This document shows, piece by piece, positions 35,843 through 49,057 of a DNA stretch of 64,000 bases. Numbering within the stretch: position 1 is the first letter of the stretch; each line of letters starts with the position of its first letter. This DNA comes from Neurospora crassa OR74A (taxonomy: Eukaryota; Ascomycota; Sordariomycetes; Sordariales; Sordariaceae): positions 3,596,001-3,660,000 of the forward strand of contig NC_026502.1 in the NCBI RefSeq assembly GCF_000182925.2, in the 5' to 3' direction. The notes beneath the pieces are model-generated. The model had not been told where the DNA came from. It searched no databases and worked only from the letters and a program-made list of their open reading frames with translations. The translations under genes and the position numbers were made by a program.

Positions 35843-36499
35843 AATTAATAGCTCTTCCTCCGGGAATTAAACCGGTACTATTAAAATATATATACGTAAT
35901 AGCCGGTCTATTTCTCGTACTACCGAAGCTACTCTTTACCCCTTTCGTACTATTACCCCCGTAGTTACTATAATTGAGACGATTTAACCCCTTCCGCCTT
36001 TATTATAATAATACTAACCTACTATAAAATTTATTGAAAAAAATAATAATGAAGACTACCCTCCTACGCCGCCCTAGGCTCCTCGGTTGTACCCTTAAAT
36101 TTCAAAAGCTAATAAACTCGTACGTAAGTAGTAATTATTCGAATTTCGGTTCGCTACAATTAAACTCCTCCTTAATTATCTCCCTTCGTATATATTCCAA
36201 TAAGAATAATTCACTTTCGTAGGCTTCGTTAAATAAAATTCGGTAAGAAACTACTCCCTTATCCCTACCGGGTTCTATTATTAAAATTACTTTTTTTATA
36301 ATTAAATTTATATTTCTATTATACTTCCCCTTACTACCCCTTCGTTAACAGCTATTACTATAACTACTCCTTTAATAGCCGCAGCTACACTAACCCATAC
36401 TAAATACTATCCCAAATATAATATTACTAAATTTACTAGCAAAAGCTTCTTATAATTATAAAACTACCTTTATAATATCGATATATATTTTTAAAAATA

Positions 36500-37480
36500 C
36501 CCCTATACTTCCCTCTTATTCGCTATTAGCTATATTGAGGGCAATCCTAAAAATATATAGATTAAATATATATTAACTCTCTATAGTAAGCCCGGGTATA
36601 ATACTATTTATAATACGCCTACGTAGAGCAACCTCCGTACTTTCTTAGAAACCAAATATAATAATAATACCTAAACTATTGAACAATCCGCTCTTAATAA
36701 ATTCGAACGTATATAGTAAAGTACTTTAGAATCTATTTATAACTTTTATAACTATTATTATACTGAAGAATTTAATTTATTATATAATTAACCGGAATAT
36801 ACTCGGGTTATTACTTAAGCTAATTAATTGTACCCCCTTTTTAAATAAGGCGTCCTCTTAATAGCTAATATTAATATAATAAATAAAGTAGTAACGTACG
36901 TAGAACGGCTAGAAGGCCTAGAAAGTATTGAACCGTCCGTATTGTATTATTAAAACCAAATATCTTTAGGGTATACTCTATTATTTTCTTCGTTTTCGCA
37001 CCCTTCTACTTCCTTTTCGAATACTCCTTCTTAATCGTCCTATAGTAATAACCCCTCCAACTTTCTTTATTGCCCCCCTACTACTTTTTAAATAAACCCT
37101 AATTTTATTTATTCCCTTTATCGCTAGAAAGGCTATACGTATAGTTAATATATTTAACTGAAATTATTGAATACCTACTACAAATATAGTATAATAAGCT
37201 ACTTTGTAGTAGCGTACCCGAACCGAGCCTATTACAATTACAACTAAGTCGGCTATTTAGTACGGAATTACCCTATCCCCGCAGGTGCCCCCTTGTACGG
37301 AGCGAATATTAAGTCAATTATAATTAAAATAGTAGTTGCAATTATTTAAAATAATATAAGTAAATTATAAATATATTTAAAGACGAGGTTATTAGTAAAG
37401 ACTTATAGAAATTAGTAAAGTATATAAAGGTTAATAAATTCGGATACGGAATTAAACCTAATTAATAGGCATTTACTCCC
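36500..37480 (+). pseudogene. gag remnant of A1 with zinc knuckle
   Basis: The capsid-like part reads LRTFLETKYNNNT and continues with RIP-type stops (36.63-36.95 kb), then YVERLEGLESIEPSVLYY. The zinc knuckle at about 37228-37275 appears as YYNYN-stop-VGYLVRNYPIP, the RIP form of CYNCNQVGHLVRNCP. The same region exists at 27663-28190 (first part only) and 49058-50064. Confidence 0.8.
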
Positions 37481-37699
37481 ATCGAACGTAAAAATTAATC
37501 TAATACCCTATTATCTTATTAATTTCTCCCTTCAACCTATTCCTATATATAATATAACTACCTATTTTATTAAAATATATAACTCCTATAGTATTAAACG
37601 GACGAAGTAAATTATTTTTACTATAATTAAATCTCTGGCCGTAGAAATTATCTTCAATTACCCCTAATTTTATAAGTAGAACCCTAATATTAATTAATA

Positions 37700-40600
37700 G
37701 CAATAGTCGTTTTAGTTTTGTATTAAGGCTGGTAATTTTATATTAAATATAGTACTAACGAAGGAAATATATAATATTGCAACTATTTTAATAGGGCTTT
37801 AATAGGATTTAATTTTACTATTAAACCTTCGGGAAATAGTAAAGGTAAAGGAGGGTTTCTGCCCTCCTGTATATACGAATATCCTATTCGAAATCCCCTC
37901 TTCCTTAATATTAAAGCTTATAGCCCTACTTATTATAATAGAGTCGGCCGAATTGCTTCCGGTCCCTACCCCCCTAGCAAAGGTTTTTCGAATAATATTT
38001 AATAGTATTTACCCTACCCTAGTACCCTCCGCGGAACTAATACTATTATAACCCTTAGAATTATTAGAAAAAATAAAAAGTAAGCCCGCCGTCCTTAAAC
38101 TAATTATCCCACTAAAGTACAAAGAATTCCAATCGGTATTCGAAACTTCAATTATACCCCTACCCCAATATAACCAACTAGAGCATTATATTAATCTAAT
38201 CGAAGGGGAGTCGGCGCCTTAAAGACCGATTTATATACTAAACGTTAAAGAATTAGAAATATTATATAAATAATTAGTAGAAATACTCTAGAAAGGATAA
38301 ATTCATCCCTCTATTAATCTAGCGGACGCCCCTATTATCTTTATTCTAAAGAAAGGTAGAAAGTTAAAGCTCTATATTAATTTTAAGGCGCTAAATAAAG
38401 TTATAAAGAAGAATTAAACAGTGTTACCCTTTATTTAGAAGATTCTCGATCGGGTATCGTCGGCTAAAATCTTTATAAAATTAAATTTAAAGGACGTATA
38501 CTATAGGATTCGAATTTAAGAGGGAGATAAAGAGAAAATAGCGTTTCGTACGAAGTACAAGTACTATAAATTTTTAATTATATTAATAGGATTAGCGAAT
38601 ATACTAATAATATTTTAAGCGTATATTAATAATATATTAATAAGGCTAATAAATACAATATATATTATTTACTTTAATAATATCCTAATTTATAATAAGA
38701 ATAAAGAAGACTACGTTAATTACATTAAAAAAATCCTTTAACAACTATAAAATTGTAACTTCTATATAAATTTAAGCAAATACGAATTTTATATAAAACG
38801 GGTATTATTCCTAAAATATATTATCTCCCCGGAAGGTATATTAATAGATTTAAAAAGGGTAGTAATAATTGTAAAATAGGAGGTTCCAACGAATATTTAC
38901 AATATTTAAATTTTCTTAAGGTTTATAAGGTTCTATTAATATTTTATAATATTATATTCTAAAGTAATTATACCCTTAATAGAATTATTAAAGGGGGATA
39001 AACGGAAATTATTCGAATTTATAACGGAAGTAGAAAAAGTATTTGAAGAATTTAAAAAACTATTCTAAGAAGCTCCTATATTATACTACTTTAATCTAAT
39101 ATTATAAATTTAAATAAAAATAGACGTATTGGACTTCGCAATTAGAATAGTTCTTATATAGCTATATAACGATAGGTAGTACCTAGTAGCTTTCTTTTTA
39201 AAAAAGAAATTGCCGGAGGAAACTAAATATAAGGTTGGGAATAAAGAGTTATTAATAATTATAGGAGTATTGAAGGCGTAGAAGTAATACCTATTATATA
39301 TAGATAAACCGTTCCTAATAATTATAAATTATTTAAACTTATAATATTTTTGAAATAAGGAACGGGCAAATACGAAGTAAAATCGGTAGGCATTAAAATT
39401 AATAACGTATAACTTTAGGATTAAATATTATCTAGGAAAATTAAATTTAGCGGATAGGCTATTAAAGAAACTATAATTATAAGGGGGAAAATTAGAGGTA
39501 GGGGGCGATTACTTATTAATAAAAGTTATTAAAGGGAGTAAAAAGAAGGGTTGGGCGATAAAGGAAAGTTGGGTATTAAAGGTACTAATAAAATAGGTAA
39601 TTTTAATTAAAAAGGAGGCTTAAAAGATAGCGGTAGAAGAAAGGGAATAGCGATAGGATATAAGCGAAATAGAAGAAGGTTAGGCGTTGGAGGACGAAAA
39701 GGTCGAATTGCGGGAAGAAAAGCGGAATTTGTAGGGGGAAGATAAATTAAATAGGGAGGAGAAGAAGCGAAAGAATATTGAAGGTAATAATAGAGAGGAT
39801 AGAGTAGTAAGGAAGAGGGTAAAATTTATAAACGAGGCTGCTGCTAAATTAAAGAGGGAGGACGAAAATATCGTTATAGGAAATATTAGTAGGTATATAG
39901 TAATAGCGAAGGTACGGAAGGATAAAGAATAATTATTACTATTAAAATAGTAATTATTAGAGGCGTAGAAGGAAGACTTATTTATTATTAAAGAAGTATA
40001 GAAGAATAGCGAAGGGGGGAGACGAATAAAGAATTGGAAGATAGGGGAAAACGGAATACTATAGTATTAATATTAGGTTTATATCTTGGAACGGATACGG
40101 GCCGAATTACTCTATACCTACTATAATATAGTAATAGCCGGATACTTAAGTTAGAGGAAGATATTAAAGTATATTAATTAATTCTACTACTAACCTACTA
40201 TTATAATTAATATTAAATCCTACGTCTGCGAATATTTAATGTACTAAAAAGCCAAACTTTATAATTACTAACTATATAGGTTATTAAGGTCGTTACCTAT
40301 CCCTACTATCCCTTAATAAAATATTTTATATAATTTTATTACTAGAGTACTAAAATTATTTAACCCCGTATCTAATCGGACTTATAATATAATTTTTATT
40401 ATTATTAACCACTTTACTAAATATACTTTATATATCCCTATACAAAAAATAATTAATATCCGGCAATTTATATTCCTCTTCTAATAAAATGTTTTCTAAC
40501 AATTTAACCTCCCGGACTCTATTATATTAAATAAAGGCAGTCTATTTACAAACTAATTTTAAAAAACTTATTACAAACTCCTAAATATCTATAAACGCTT

Positions 40601-41460
40601 TAATATAATTTAATACCCCTAAACGAATAAATAAATAGAGAAGCAAAACTAGAATTTAGAATTATACCTTCGGATCTTCTATAATATAGAATAAATTAAT
40701 TAAACTAAAAAGATTATACTAGTACAATAAATATATAACAATTATTTCTATACTACTATTAGAAAATCCCCCTCGGAATTACTCTTCGGGTATTATCTTC
40801 GAAGACTGGCGGATCCAGAGCGAGGGCGGAGGATAATCCTTTTAATAATAACTATTAATTAAATTAATAAATTATTTTGTAAGCAGTTAAAAATCGTAAT
40901 AGCCTTAGAAATTATTAATTAGGGGTATATAAAATAATATAATAAAGCCCGGAAGCTAAAGGAGTTTAATATTAAAAGTTGGGTTTTATTTAATATGAAA
41001 TATATTAAATAACGCCGCCCAAGCGCTAAATTAATAAATAAATTTTTAGGACCTTTCTAAATTACCGAAGTCGTCGGGGAAAAGAAGATAATATACCGAC
41101 TTATACTCCCCGTACATTACCGAATCTACCTAATATTCCCTATTGCCCTACTAGAACCGTACTATAGGGATCCTACTATAGTAGTACTATAAAAGGAAGT
41201 TATAAATATTAAGGAGGACGATATTTAATACAAAATCGAGGCGATTGTAAAGTATTGTAGATCCGGCCGCTAATATTAATTCTAAATTAAATAGAAGGGG
41301 TATTCGGACAATAAGAATTCGTAGGTCTTATAAAAGGATATAAATTGCCCGGACCTTCTTAAGGAATATAAGGCTAAGGAAATATAATAGCAGCGTACTA
41401 GTAGCGGGCCGATTATTAAATTAATAAGAATTAGCTAAATAGAGGAAGGAGAATAATAAT
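37700..41460 (+). pseudogene. pol remnant of A1: RT, RNase H, integrase, chromodomain
   Basis: RT begins near 38100 (IPLKYKEFQSVFET). Motif A at 38463-38512 reads AKIFIKLNLKDVYYRIR, with the catalytic Asp of LDLKD now Asn. The YxDD box at 38670-38681 reads YFNN. RNase H starts at about 39115 (IKIDVLDFAIRIVL) with VAFFLKKKL and GNKELLIIIGVL. The integrase zinc finger at about 40185-40262 contains INIKSYVCEYLMY-stop-KAKL, and the core motif at about 40530-40555 reads NKGSLFTN for DRGSLFT. The chromodomain at about 41235-41345 ends with KGYSDNKNSWVL-type residues and DINCPDLLKEY. I could not locate the protease. Stops are mainly TAA/TAG at Gln or Trp positions. Confidence 0.9.
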
Positions 41461-41470
41461 TATTTAAAAA

Positions 41471-41671
41471 CGCAGAATAGAAACGCAAAATATAAATGTA
41501 AAATACAAAACGCAAAGTAAAGACGCAAAATGCAAACGTAAGATGCAAAACGTAAAGCAAAAATACAAAACGTAGATATAAAATGTAAAACGCAAAGTAG
41601 AGACGCAAAACGCAAATGTAAAACGCAAAATATAAAGTAGAGATATAAAACGCAAATGTAAAATACAAGAC
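41471..41671. repeat. 40-bp minisatellite in the 3' untranslated part of A1
   Basis: The sub-motif CGCAAAGTAGAGACGCAAAA and variants recurs at 41472, 41512, 41552, 41592 and 41632, an exact 40-bp period, and each unit is built of about 10-bp subunits (ACGCAAAAT). The array then degenerates up to about 41830. It follows the chromodomain and is present at the same place in A2, so it belongs to the element. Confidence 0.88.
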
Positions 41672-42572
41672 GTAAATGTAAGATGTAGACGTAAGACGTA
41701 AATGTAAGATATAGACGTAAACCGCGAAGTAGGGATGCTAAGTAAAGATATAAAGTAGAAAAGTAAATTAAAGACGTAAAATAGAAATATAAGGCGGAAA
41801 TATAAAGTAAAGACGTTAAACGAAACGAAAGATAGGAAGGGAAGGTAGTTTAATTTAATGTAGGATATTAATAAAATACTAAATAGAATATAACTTGTAT
41901 TTTCTATTATCGCCCCAAACGAAAAAATCCTTAGTAATATCTACTATTATTAATATAGAATTGGAATTTACAACTTTAAGAGGAATACTCCCGCGTATTA
42001 CTGTACTTATTAATAATATTCGTAGATACTACCTTATATTATTTATTTATAATCTTCCTTCGTAAATTCTAATAATTCGTCTAACTTTCTATTTAATAAT
42101 ATTAGCTTCCTATTAACCGATTAACGCTAAGGATTATAATTACAATTGGGGGAGGGGGGGATATAAATAAAAATATTCGGTGTAAAAATATTTATAGGGG
42201 AGCTAGGGGGGGCTGTTGGATTAATATTAATGTTAGTATTATTAATATTATAGTAGCCCAATTTTAAATAACCCTTATAATTGAAATTAGAAGTACAAAA
42301 CATCTTAAGCAACGTTGTAGGGAGATTGTTATTAATTAAACGCACTTATATTATAATTTAAAATGCTATTGTAGAATAATGTAATTATAATAAGAAGGGG
42401 GTAAGTAAGGGGCTATTAGTATCGGTAAAGCGTATAATCTCAATTACTACGTTCTATATAACGTTCTACAGATTGTAAATACTATAAAGGACCTCAAGTA
42501 TATAGCGGCGTATTATTAACGAATACTGCGATTTCTCGTTAAACTCTAGAAGGAAAAAACGTTAGTAAAATG

Positions 42573-42612
<40 letters not shown>
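42573..42612 (+). repeat. Uninterrupted run of 40 A at the end of A1
   Basis: Forty A residues follow GTTAGTAAAATG. The corresponding place in A2 is hidden in the gap at 53330. An LTR element should end in an LTR, not in poly(A). The run may be an expanded polypurine tract or a reverse-transcribed tail. Confidence 0.9.
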
Positions 42613-42614
<2 letters not shown>

Positions 42615-43820
42615 AACATACCTTTAGTCTAATAAATATTCTAGCCAATTAACTTAAGAGCTTCACGCAAGTTTAGGGTTGGAGCGTTCGTAAATGTTTA
42701 GATTAGAGCGATATTATATCCCAAATAAATAAAAAGATAGATATTATTAGAATATAAAAAAGAGAATAGCCGGGCAAGGATTAATAATAAGTATAAAGCG
42801 AAGGGAGGATAAGGACGAGCGGAAAAAGGAAAATAAAGAGGGGAAATAAATATACTAATTAAGCGCATTAAGAAGGTGGGGATTAGTATATAAATATATA
42901 ATAGCGAGGCGCACATCCGGGGGGGGGGGCCGGCGCGGGCGAAGGGGGGGCGGATATAGTAGTAAAAGTAAAAATAGAAAGAAGAAGAGGAGAAGCGAAG
43001 AGGGTAGGCGGAAGGAGCGTTATATAAATAAGGGAGGAGGTCCTTATATAAATATAAATTAAGGTAGGCGAATATAATTTTAGGCGGGTAAATATAAAAT
43101 AATATAGGGTAAGAAGAGTATTAAGTAATTATATAGGCGGTAGGAGGGGGTAAATAGAAGGATAAGACGAAGGTAATAGTTAGAAGGGGAAGGATAGGAC
43201 GAATAAATAATAATAGCGGTTACAAAAAGGTAAGAGAGAAAGGCGGAAAATAGGAAGGTATATAATTTAAATTATAGTAAGGAGAGTGGAGGTAGTAGTT
43301 AAAAGTTGTACTATTGGAATAAAAAGAGCAATATAAAAAACGAGGTAAAGGTAATAGGAAGGTGATTAAGAAGGAATAATATAAGTAAGGGAGGTTTATA
43401 GAAGAAGTAATACGTAAAATTATAGGAGGCGAAGGAAGGAAACGAAGGTCCTAAGGACGGAATTTATAGGGAGGGGGATCGTATTCAAATATTGTAATAG
43501 GTCGCAATAGGTACAAACAACTAAATAGAGAATAGCTTACGAAAGGAGTTTCGGGATTCGATTATATAAGTATTATATAGTAGGCGTAGATAATGGAGGG
43601 TGCCCTACGAGTATTAGGCTATATTACGAATACGGATAATAGAGAATATCTGGTAGGAGGAACTACGGAGTATAATTATATTAGTATCCTAAGGTACTTA
43701 TTAATACTCTTAAATTTAGTATAGTACTCCTTGTTAGGCAAAATAATACTTATTACCTTGTACGTTTACGGGACGATGGTCTTAGTAACGGTCGGAAACC
43801 CGACTAACTTTTTAAATTTA
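42613..43820. other. Purine-rich region with G runs, no gene
   Basis: The + strand at about 42720-43470 is strongly purine-biased (AGGAAGGAG-type). A GC islet at 42916-42953 holds runs of 11 and 7 G around CCGGCGCGGGC. CpA and TpG depletion is weaker than in the elements. No coding frame is supported. Confidence 0.55.
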
Positions 43821-44481
43821 ATACCGGTTTTGTATCCGCGTTGGAATTTATAAGAATGGATATTATAATACCGATGTTTTAGCGGGCGGAACGCTAGCGT
43901 TTTAAATTTAATGCCGGTTTCGTATCTGTGCTGGAGTTTATAAGAATGGACCTTATAATGCCGATGTTCTAGCGGGCGGTACGCTAGATGGTTGGATCTG
44001 ATGCCGGTTTCGTATCCGTGTTGGAGTTTATAAGAATAGATATTATAATGCCGATGTTCTAGCGGGCGGAACGCCAGCGCTTTAAATCTAATGCCGGTTT
44101 CGTGTCCGCGCTGGAGTTTATAAGAATAGACATTACAATACCGATGTTCTAGCGGGCGGTACGCTAGATAGTTGGATCTGATGCCGGTTTCGTGTCCGCG
44201 CTGGAGTTCAGGAGAATGGACATTATAATGCCGATGTTCTAGCGGGCGGCTCGCCGCATTTGGAGCTCGTGAGAATGGATATTACGATGCTAATGTTCTA
44301 GCGGGCGGCTCGCTGCATTTGGAGCTTGTGAGAATGGACATTACGATGCCGATGTTCGGGCGTGCGACTTCGTGTCCGCATTTGGAGCTTAGGAGAAGGG
44401 ATATTACAATGTTAATATTCTAGCGGGCGGCTCGCCGGCGGCGAAGCGGTTACAATATCCGGGATATAGTATCGGCGGTTA
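43821..44481. repeat. Minisatellite with 90-bp and 59-bp units
   Basis: ATGCCGGTTT or a variant recurs at 43821, 43911, 44001, 44091 and 44181, exactly 90 bp apart. Each unit holds TATAAGAATGGA and GTTCTAGCGGGCGG. The ten bases just before each start fall into two types, TTTAAATTTA and GTTGGATCTG, in the order A, A, B, A, B. After 44236 a shorter unit takes over, with GTTCTAGCGGGC at 44236, 44295, 44354 and 44417 (spacings 59, 59, 63). The array ends in a gap. Confidence 0.93.
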
Positions 44482-44581
44482 NNNNNNNNNNNNNNNNNNN
44501 NNNNNNNNNNNNNNNNNNNNNNNNNNNNNNNNNNNNNNNNNNNNNNNNNNNNNNNNNNNNNNNNNNNNNNNNNNNNNNNNN
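44482..44581. other. Assembly gap (100 N)
   Basis: Placeholder at the end of the 90/59-bp array. Repeat collapse is likely. Confidence 0.95.
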
Positions 44582-47500
44582 TAGGCTTCGGCTTATAATA
44601 GGTATCTCTCTTATAAAGTAGAAGCTCTTAAATTTAATTATTAAAAATAATCCTTATTATAAAATAGGTATAGGATTCAATAGTATACACTTGTATTGAG
44701 AGGAATAGGGAGGGGTAAACGGGTTCGACGGCCTCCTAAAATCTAAGGGGATTAGTAATTAATTAATCTACTTTATTTAAGTAAGTATTTATATTAAATT
44801 TATAGGTAACCCTAAACTACTTAGTAAATTAATACTTCTTAGTACCAATAAAGCTCTATCTTTTAATAATAGTTCGAGAATTCCTATATTCCTAGGCGGT
44901 AGAGGAGTTCGCAATTATATCTAATTTATTAGAATATTAAAAGAAAGAGCGTTAATTCCCTTAGAAGGGTTAAATATAATTAGCATTAAACTATAACGTA
45001 TATTATTATTAATAGTTAATTAAATAGAGGTACTCTATTTTTTAATTAATTGAAAATTTAGGGGTAATAATACTACTAAATAAAATAAAGCTGGAGTAAA
45101 AGATAGCTAATTCGTTATCCTAGAGCTTTACAAACGAATTATAATTTATTGAGGCGGAATTAAAATTAATTATATAGAAGAATCTGTAGGCGGAGGTAAA
45201 TAAATATTATTAAATAAAGAGGTTAATCTTTTAATTTTTCTTCGTTTTACTATAAAAGTAGGAGAGGAAGATATAAATAATAAAGAGTTAAACGACGAAG
45301 AATTATTTTTACTATTTCCCTTAATAGGTTTTATAGATATATATTAGAATAGAGGAAGGTTAATAAGGGTATTAGGGTTATTATATAGTTAGTATTAAAA
45401 GAGGATCTCTATATTTCCTAATCCTTATATATAGCTATTAATATTCTAAGTAATATAATTCCTTAACTATATAAAACGTTAGGGCTTTCCTTTAATACCG
45501 TATATATATTTACTTTATTAAGATAAGAAGCTATTTAATTTTTAATCGACTATATATAATACCTTTAGTTTAAACTTACGAAATAGACTATTGGAGTACT
45601 ATTATTTTATTCGTAAAGTATTACAAATTATTTTTTAGTACTACCGTACTATAATGTTTTTTTTCTATTCTTAATTAAATACCGTACATTCCTTCTATAT
45701 TATACTCTATTTCCAAATCTTTAACTAAAGCATCTAGAAGTTTGGATTATATTCTACTAATCTCATTCTTACAACTTCCACTACTATTAATCTACAAATC
45801 TAATTAGATTTTTAGGTAATAAACTCAATTTATTGAATAATAAGGTTTAAATTAGACTTTAATATTCCCTAAATATTGAATTTTTAAAATAATAAAATTA
45901 AGGCTGTCTTTATATTCGGTAGTATAGAGTCTTTAAAATTAAAATCGTAATAGTCCTATTAACCTATTAATTAATTAAAAATAGCTACTAAAAAATAGTA
46001 GTTTTTAAAGTAGAAAAGGATTACTTAAAACCTCTTTTCTTTTATAAGTGACGCAATATCGCTCGGATTAATTAAATATTTTAAAGTCCTACTATTAAAT
46101 TAAGTATACTCGTTTAGTATAAAGATTATTCGGGCCCCCTTTCTAATTACTTATAAAAGTAGGGTAATTAAATTATTAATATAGGTAAAGGTATATTTGT
46201 TGATACTATATTAAAGATTAGCTAGACGTATTGCAAATCGTTTCCAATTATAAAAACCTACTTTCTTTAGTAGGAAAGCGCCTACTTAATTAGGCTGTAG
46301 GTGAGAATAGAAGAGTTTATCGAACAATTTATCGGATTCTAGTTCCCTATAAGGTAATATAAGGTTATATCGCCAATCTAACTAAATTCTACTTAGTATA
46401 AGATAGTCTAAAGGTATATATCCGTTCTTTAAATTTAAATTTTAAAGGGGACTAAAGTATACTTCGTAATATAGGAACTCATTCTTATATTTTAAGACCC
46501 AACTATACAACTAGTTTGTTTTTATTATATTTAACTATACTTTAATCCTTTGCAATAAATTAGGAAAGGCTCCCTAACAATCTTAAATATATTTATTAGT
46601 AAAGCTTTAAAATACAATCAATATTAATTTAAACGCTTTATTTATATTAGGTCGACGTATATAATCGATAAATTACTAATTAAACGTAAATTTAATAGCT
46701 TCTTTAATCTATACCTATTAAAAATTTAATAATAGCGTAGTTGCCCGCCTATCTAGGTAGTTAAATATTAATACCCTACTATAATTGTATAAGAGTTGAA
46801 TATTATAAATAATAATAGGCTACTAAGGTTATTTACTATTAGTATTACTAGATTTAATTGCGTAATTCTAATTTAAAGTAGTTTAAAGCCTTTTACCCTC
46901 AATTTTAGTAAATCTACCTATATTATTGCTACTAGAGGTAGCCTTAGCCTTATTATTAGAAGAAGTATAGTTATTAGAAAATATAATAATAATATAATAT
47001 TTTAAATAGGTATTTAATCTATGTTTAGTAGGAAGGAAGGGTTAAATTAACGTCTAAATCGTACTAAATCGAATTTGGAGGAAGAGTAAAGGATATAGGT
47101 CGTACTAGATTAAAATCGTTGTAATAGAGAAGAAATTACTTAGAAANNNNNNNNNNNNNNNNNNNNNNNNNNNNNNNNNNNNNNNNNNNNNNNNNNNNNN
47201 NNNNNNNNNNNNNNNNNNNNNNNNNNNNNNNNNNNNNNNNNNNNNNATAGATTGTCCAACTAACTTACTCAACCACCAAAAATATCTTTTCAAAACTACT
47301 ATTAACTTAATTTATAATATAGTACCTAACCTCGTAATATTTACTTTCTATATAACAAATTTATCCTTTCTTTCAAAACTATTATTTAAGCAGCAAATTA
47401 TAGAAATTTAAAGGTAGTAGTAACTTTTCATCTCTTCTTTTTCTAGTAGTTACAATAACCTTTATAATTATTTAATATAGTAAGCTATCTCCAATTAACT

Positions 47501-48957
47501 ATTTTTATTTAGAGTAATAAAGGATAAATTAAATATCGATAATAATTTATAGTTTAAGTATAAAAACCTATTTCCCTTAATCAGTCTTCCCTTTTTACCT
47601 TCTTCCTTTTTCTTATTAATTTCTCGGTTTTCTATTAACTTTCTTCCTCCTACTTTAAACCCTTATTATTAAAATATCTACTTACAATTCTAATTAGCCT
47701 TAATAATATAAAAATCCTATACAACTTCTTCCTCCTACTACTACTAATTAACTAACTATAGCTCGTTAGAATATTTATAAAAATAATATTCTTTAGGTAC
47801 AGTAAAATAACATTTCTCCTCCGGCTTACCCTTTTATTATCTCTTACTAAATTCAATATAACGACCGTCCTAAGGCTTACAAATATCTTTATTTACAAAT
47901 CTAATAGTAAATTAATCCTAGAGCTTTACCTATAAACACTATTTAAAGAGCCTATACACTAATAAAAGGTATAATATTAACTATCTCTTATTTTAAAGTC
48001 TATACTATATAATACCCTTTTTAAGCGTCGCACCTTATATTATTATAGGGATTCCCTAATTATTAAAAAGCCTTCTTATAAATATTTAACAGTTTTAGGG
48101 CTAAAGTATAATTTCTCAATTAAATTAGACAAATTATAACTTCCCCTAATATAGTACCGAGATCGGTTTAGGTTAATGCTAAAGGTAGTTAGCCTTTTAA
48201 TTACTATATTTATTTTATAATTCAACGGGATAAACGGCTTAAAGTACTAATTATTTAAATCTTTAATAAAAAGTATATATTCTTACTCCCTAATTAATTC
48301 TTTATTAATTTTTTTTCTAAATACTAATAATTCCCTATAATATAGCTACTATATTGCAATATTTTAAAAAGAATATATATTAATATTCTACAATACTTCC
48401 AACTAATTCGAATAGACTCCAATTATTAATCCTTTTACCGAATACCATTCGCTTCTTTTACTTAACTTTAAGGATAGTATTTATAGTAACTATATATAGA
48501 ATTGTAGAATAGCTAAAGAATATTTTATAAATTCAATATCTTTAATACGTATATACAATTTAAATACTCTTTATACTAATAAATTAAATACTAAATAGTA
48601 TAATAGTCGGGAAGAATAGATAGTTACTAATATTCCTCTATTATAATTTCGTACTAGAGTATTCTTTAAAGGAGAGATTAGGCCTTAATTTAAATATCTT
48701 TAACGTAAAAGGGGGTTGGAAATTAAAGGTCTAAAGCTAGATTTATCTAGCATATTTTAAATTATAAGGCAATTAATATATCTACACTATTTTCCGGGAC
48801 GGGAATTTTAGGTAAAAATATATAAAATTTTTTCTTAAAATAGCTAAGCATTATTAGAAGGATTATTATTATTCAAGGTTGGGTTTATTTAGTAGTTTAA
48901 TAACAAACATCTTAACTTTTTCAAATTTTTCTTATATAAAAGGGAATACTTATAGTA
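44582..48957. other. RIP-mutated AT-rich DNA, families not recognised; gap inside
   Basis: Heavily TpA-rich, with a 100-N gap at 47147-47246. A minus-strand frame at about 46.93-46.33 kb is interrupted mainly by RIP-type stops and could be gag-like, but no zinc knuckle or protease motif is seen. From 47247 to about 47480 CpA is kept and TpG lost, a one-strand tract. No functional gene. Confidence 0.5.
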
Positions 48958-49057
48958 NNNNNNNNNNNNNNNNNNNNNNNNNNNNNNNNNNNNNNNNNNN
49001 NNNNNNNNNNNNNNNNNNNNNNNNNNNNNNNNNNNNNNNNNNNNNNNNNNNNNNNNN
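48958..49057. other. Assembly gap (100 N)
   Basis: Placeholder immediately before the A2 internal sequence. It probably hides the 5' LTR and leader of A2, since the DNA on its left does not match them. Confidence 0.95.

Larger units (their letters stand above)
35503..42612 (+). mobile_element. Ty3/gypsy chromovirus A1, full internal region, dead
   Basis: Order: 5' LTR (35503-35842), leader, gag (about 36.5-37.5 kb), RT, RNase H, integrase and chromodomain (about 38.1-41.35 kb), then a 40-bp minisatellite and an A40 run. No 3' LTR is found: sequence after the A-run does not match 35503-35842. The internal region is shared with A2 and partly with A3. Nearly all differences between copies are transitions, as expected from RIP. 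No frame is intact. Confidence 0.88.

Noticed and set aside
41435-41668. Minus-strand peptide repeat rich in Phe, Tyr and Cys in the 40-bp array
   Set aside because: It is the translation of a minisatellite lying beyond the stop of the gypsy pol remnant, on the opposite strand.
43821-44481. Centromere satellite
   Set aside because: Higher-order organisation is suggestive, but only about 660 bp are visible and nothing in the sequence shows centromere function.
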